Positions 5,634-5,905 of a stretch of DNA of 5,905 bases are shown here, piece by piece (the stretch's first letter is position 1; every line of letters starts with the position of its first letter). The notes under the pieces are model-generated. The model was not told the origin of the DNA. It was given only the letters and a program-made list of their open reading frames with translations, and did not search any database. A program made the translations under genes and the position numbers. Source of the stretch: Bacillota bacterium (GTDB lineage Bacteria > Bacillota > Clostridia > Tissierellales > Peptoniphilaceae); NCBI GenBank assembly GCA_023394045.1, contig JAEXBN010000015.1:1-5905 (forward strand), read 5' to 3'.

Positions 5634-5905
5634 ATGAAGAAAGAAACGGCAATGAGTTACCGTTGGCTCCGCATGGGCGCGGTGCTGATGGATATAATTC
5701 TGGTCAACCTGGCTTATTTCGGGGCGATGTGGATCCGCTTCGATTTTCGCTACAGTTTGATTCCCTATGAGCTCAGCAAGAATATGATCCAGTGGGCGCC
5801 GCTCTTTACGGTGATTGCGCTGGTCTTTTACTGGGTGTTTAAGCTGTATCAGTCGCTTTCCGCCTACGTGGGCTTTCCGGATCTGGTGCGCAGCTTCATC
5901 GCGAA
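5634..5905 (+). CDS. Membrane-anchored PglF/WbpM/CapD-like nucleotide-sugar 4,6-dehydratase (5' part only)
   Basis: The first 90 codons of a gene that continues past the right edge. The fragment reads MKKETAMSYRWLRMGAVL and on into two hydrophobic segments at about residues 14-33 and 54-72, separated by a short loop with RFDF (35-38) and SLIPYEL (41-47). It is followed by KLYQSLSAYVGFPDLVRSFIA (70-90). The 'D..L.NLA...A...RFDF...IP' and 'F.LY.SL..Y....DL' patterns are typical of the membrane N-terminus of the large polysaccharide-biosynthesis dehydratases (PglF, WbpM, CapD). Their catalytic C-terminal domain converts UDP-GlcNAc to a 4-keto-6-deoxy sugar. That domain is not in the window, so the enzyme type is inferred. 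The start at 5634 has AAGGAAG at 5620-5626 upstream; a second ATG at 5652 is possible but has a poorer site. The alternative is an initiating sugar-phosphate transferase with a similar membrane N-terminus, less likely given RFDF. Confidence 0.7.
   Translation, partial: MKKETAMSYRWLRMGAVLMDIILVNLAYFGAMWIRFDFRYSLIPYELSKNMIQWAPLFTVIALVFYWVFKLYQSLSAYVGFPDLVRSFIA

Overview
The window is one stretch of a surface-polysaccharide (O-antigen, capsule or similar glycan) biosynthesis locus. All genes lie on the + strand and are packed like a single operon. In order they are: a GT-B fold glycosyltransferase (19-1164), a Wzx-type lipid-linked oligosaccharide flippase (1161-2603), a short gap with a possible 20-codon ORF and a TATAAT box (2604-2708), three consecutive sugar-nucleotide enzymes of the WbpB/WbpD/WbpE (WlbA/WlbB/WlbC) type (2709-5631), and the first 90 codons of a membrane-anchored PglF/WbpM/CapD-like nucleotide-sugar dehydratase that runs off the right edge (5634-5905).

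The central trio is the most informative part. In Pseudomonas and Bordetella, WbpB oxidises C3 of UDP-GlcNAcA, WbpE transaminates the 3-keto sugar, and WbpD N-acetylates the new amine to give UDP-2,3-diacetamido-2,3-dideoxyglucuronate. WbpI can then epimerise this to the manno form. The window carries all three of these steps but neither the UDP-GlcNAc 6-dehydrogenase (WbpA) nor the 2-epimerase (WbpI). If the pathway is complete, those genes must lie elsewhere. The glycosyltransferase would use this or another sugar to build a repeat unit on a lipid carrier, the flippase would move the unit across the membrane, and the PglF-like enzyme would make a 4-keto-6-deoxy-UDP-HexNAc precursor.

Translation signals are strong AGGAGG-type sites, and gene junctions are tight: a 4-base overlap, a 1-base overlap and a 2-base gap. 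Base composition is moderate, a little over half GC by eye. The protein style and strong Shine-Dalgarno sites suggest a Firmicutes-like bacterium, but this is a weak inference and the sequence contains no taxonomic marker. No tRNA, rRNA, CRISPR, insertion sequence or phage element is visible, and no gene-free stretch exceeds about 105 bases.

I do not see an undescribed system here. The points worth a second look are small: a perfect 20-bp palindrome just before the WbpD start, the short ORF and overlapping TATAAT in the only real gap, a zinc-ribbon-like tail on the WbpD acyltransferase, and an altered EX7E motif in the glycosyltransferase.
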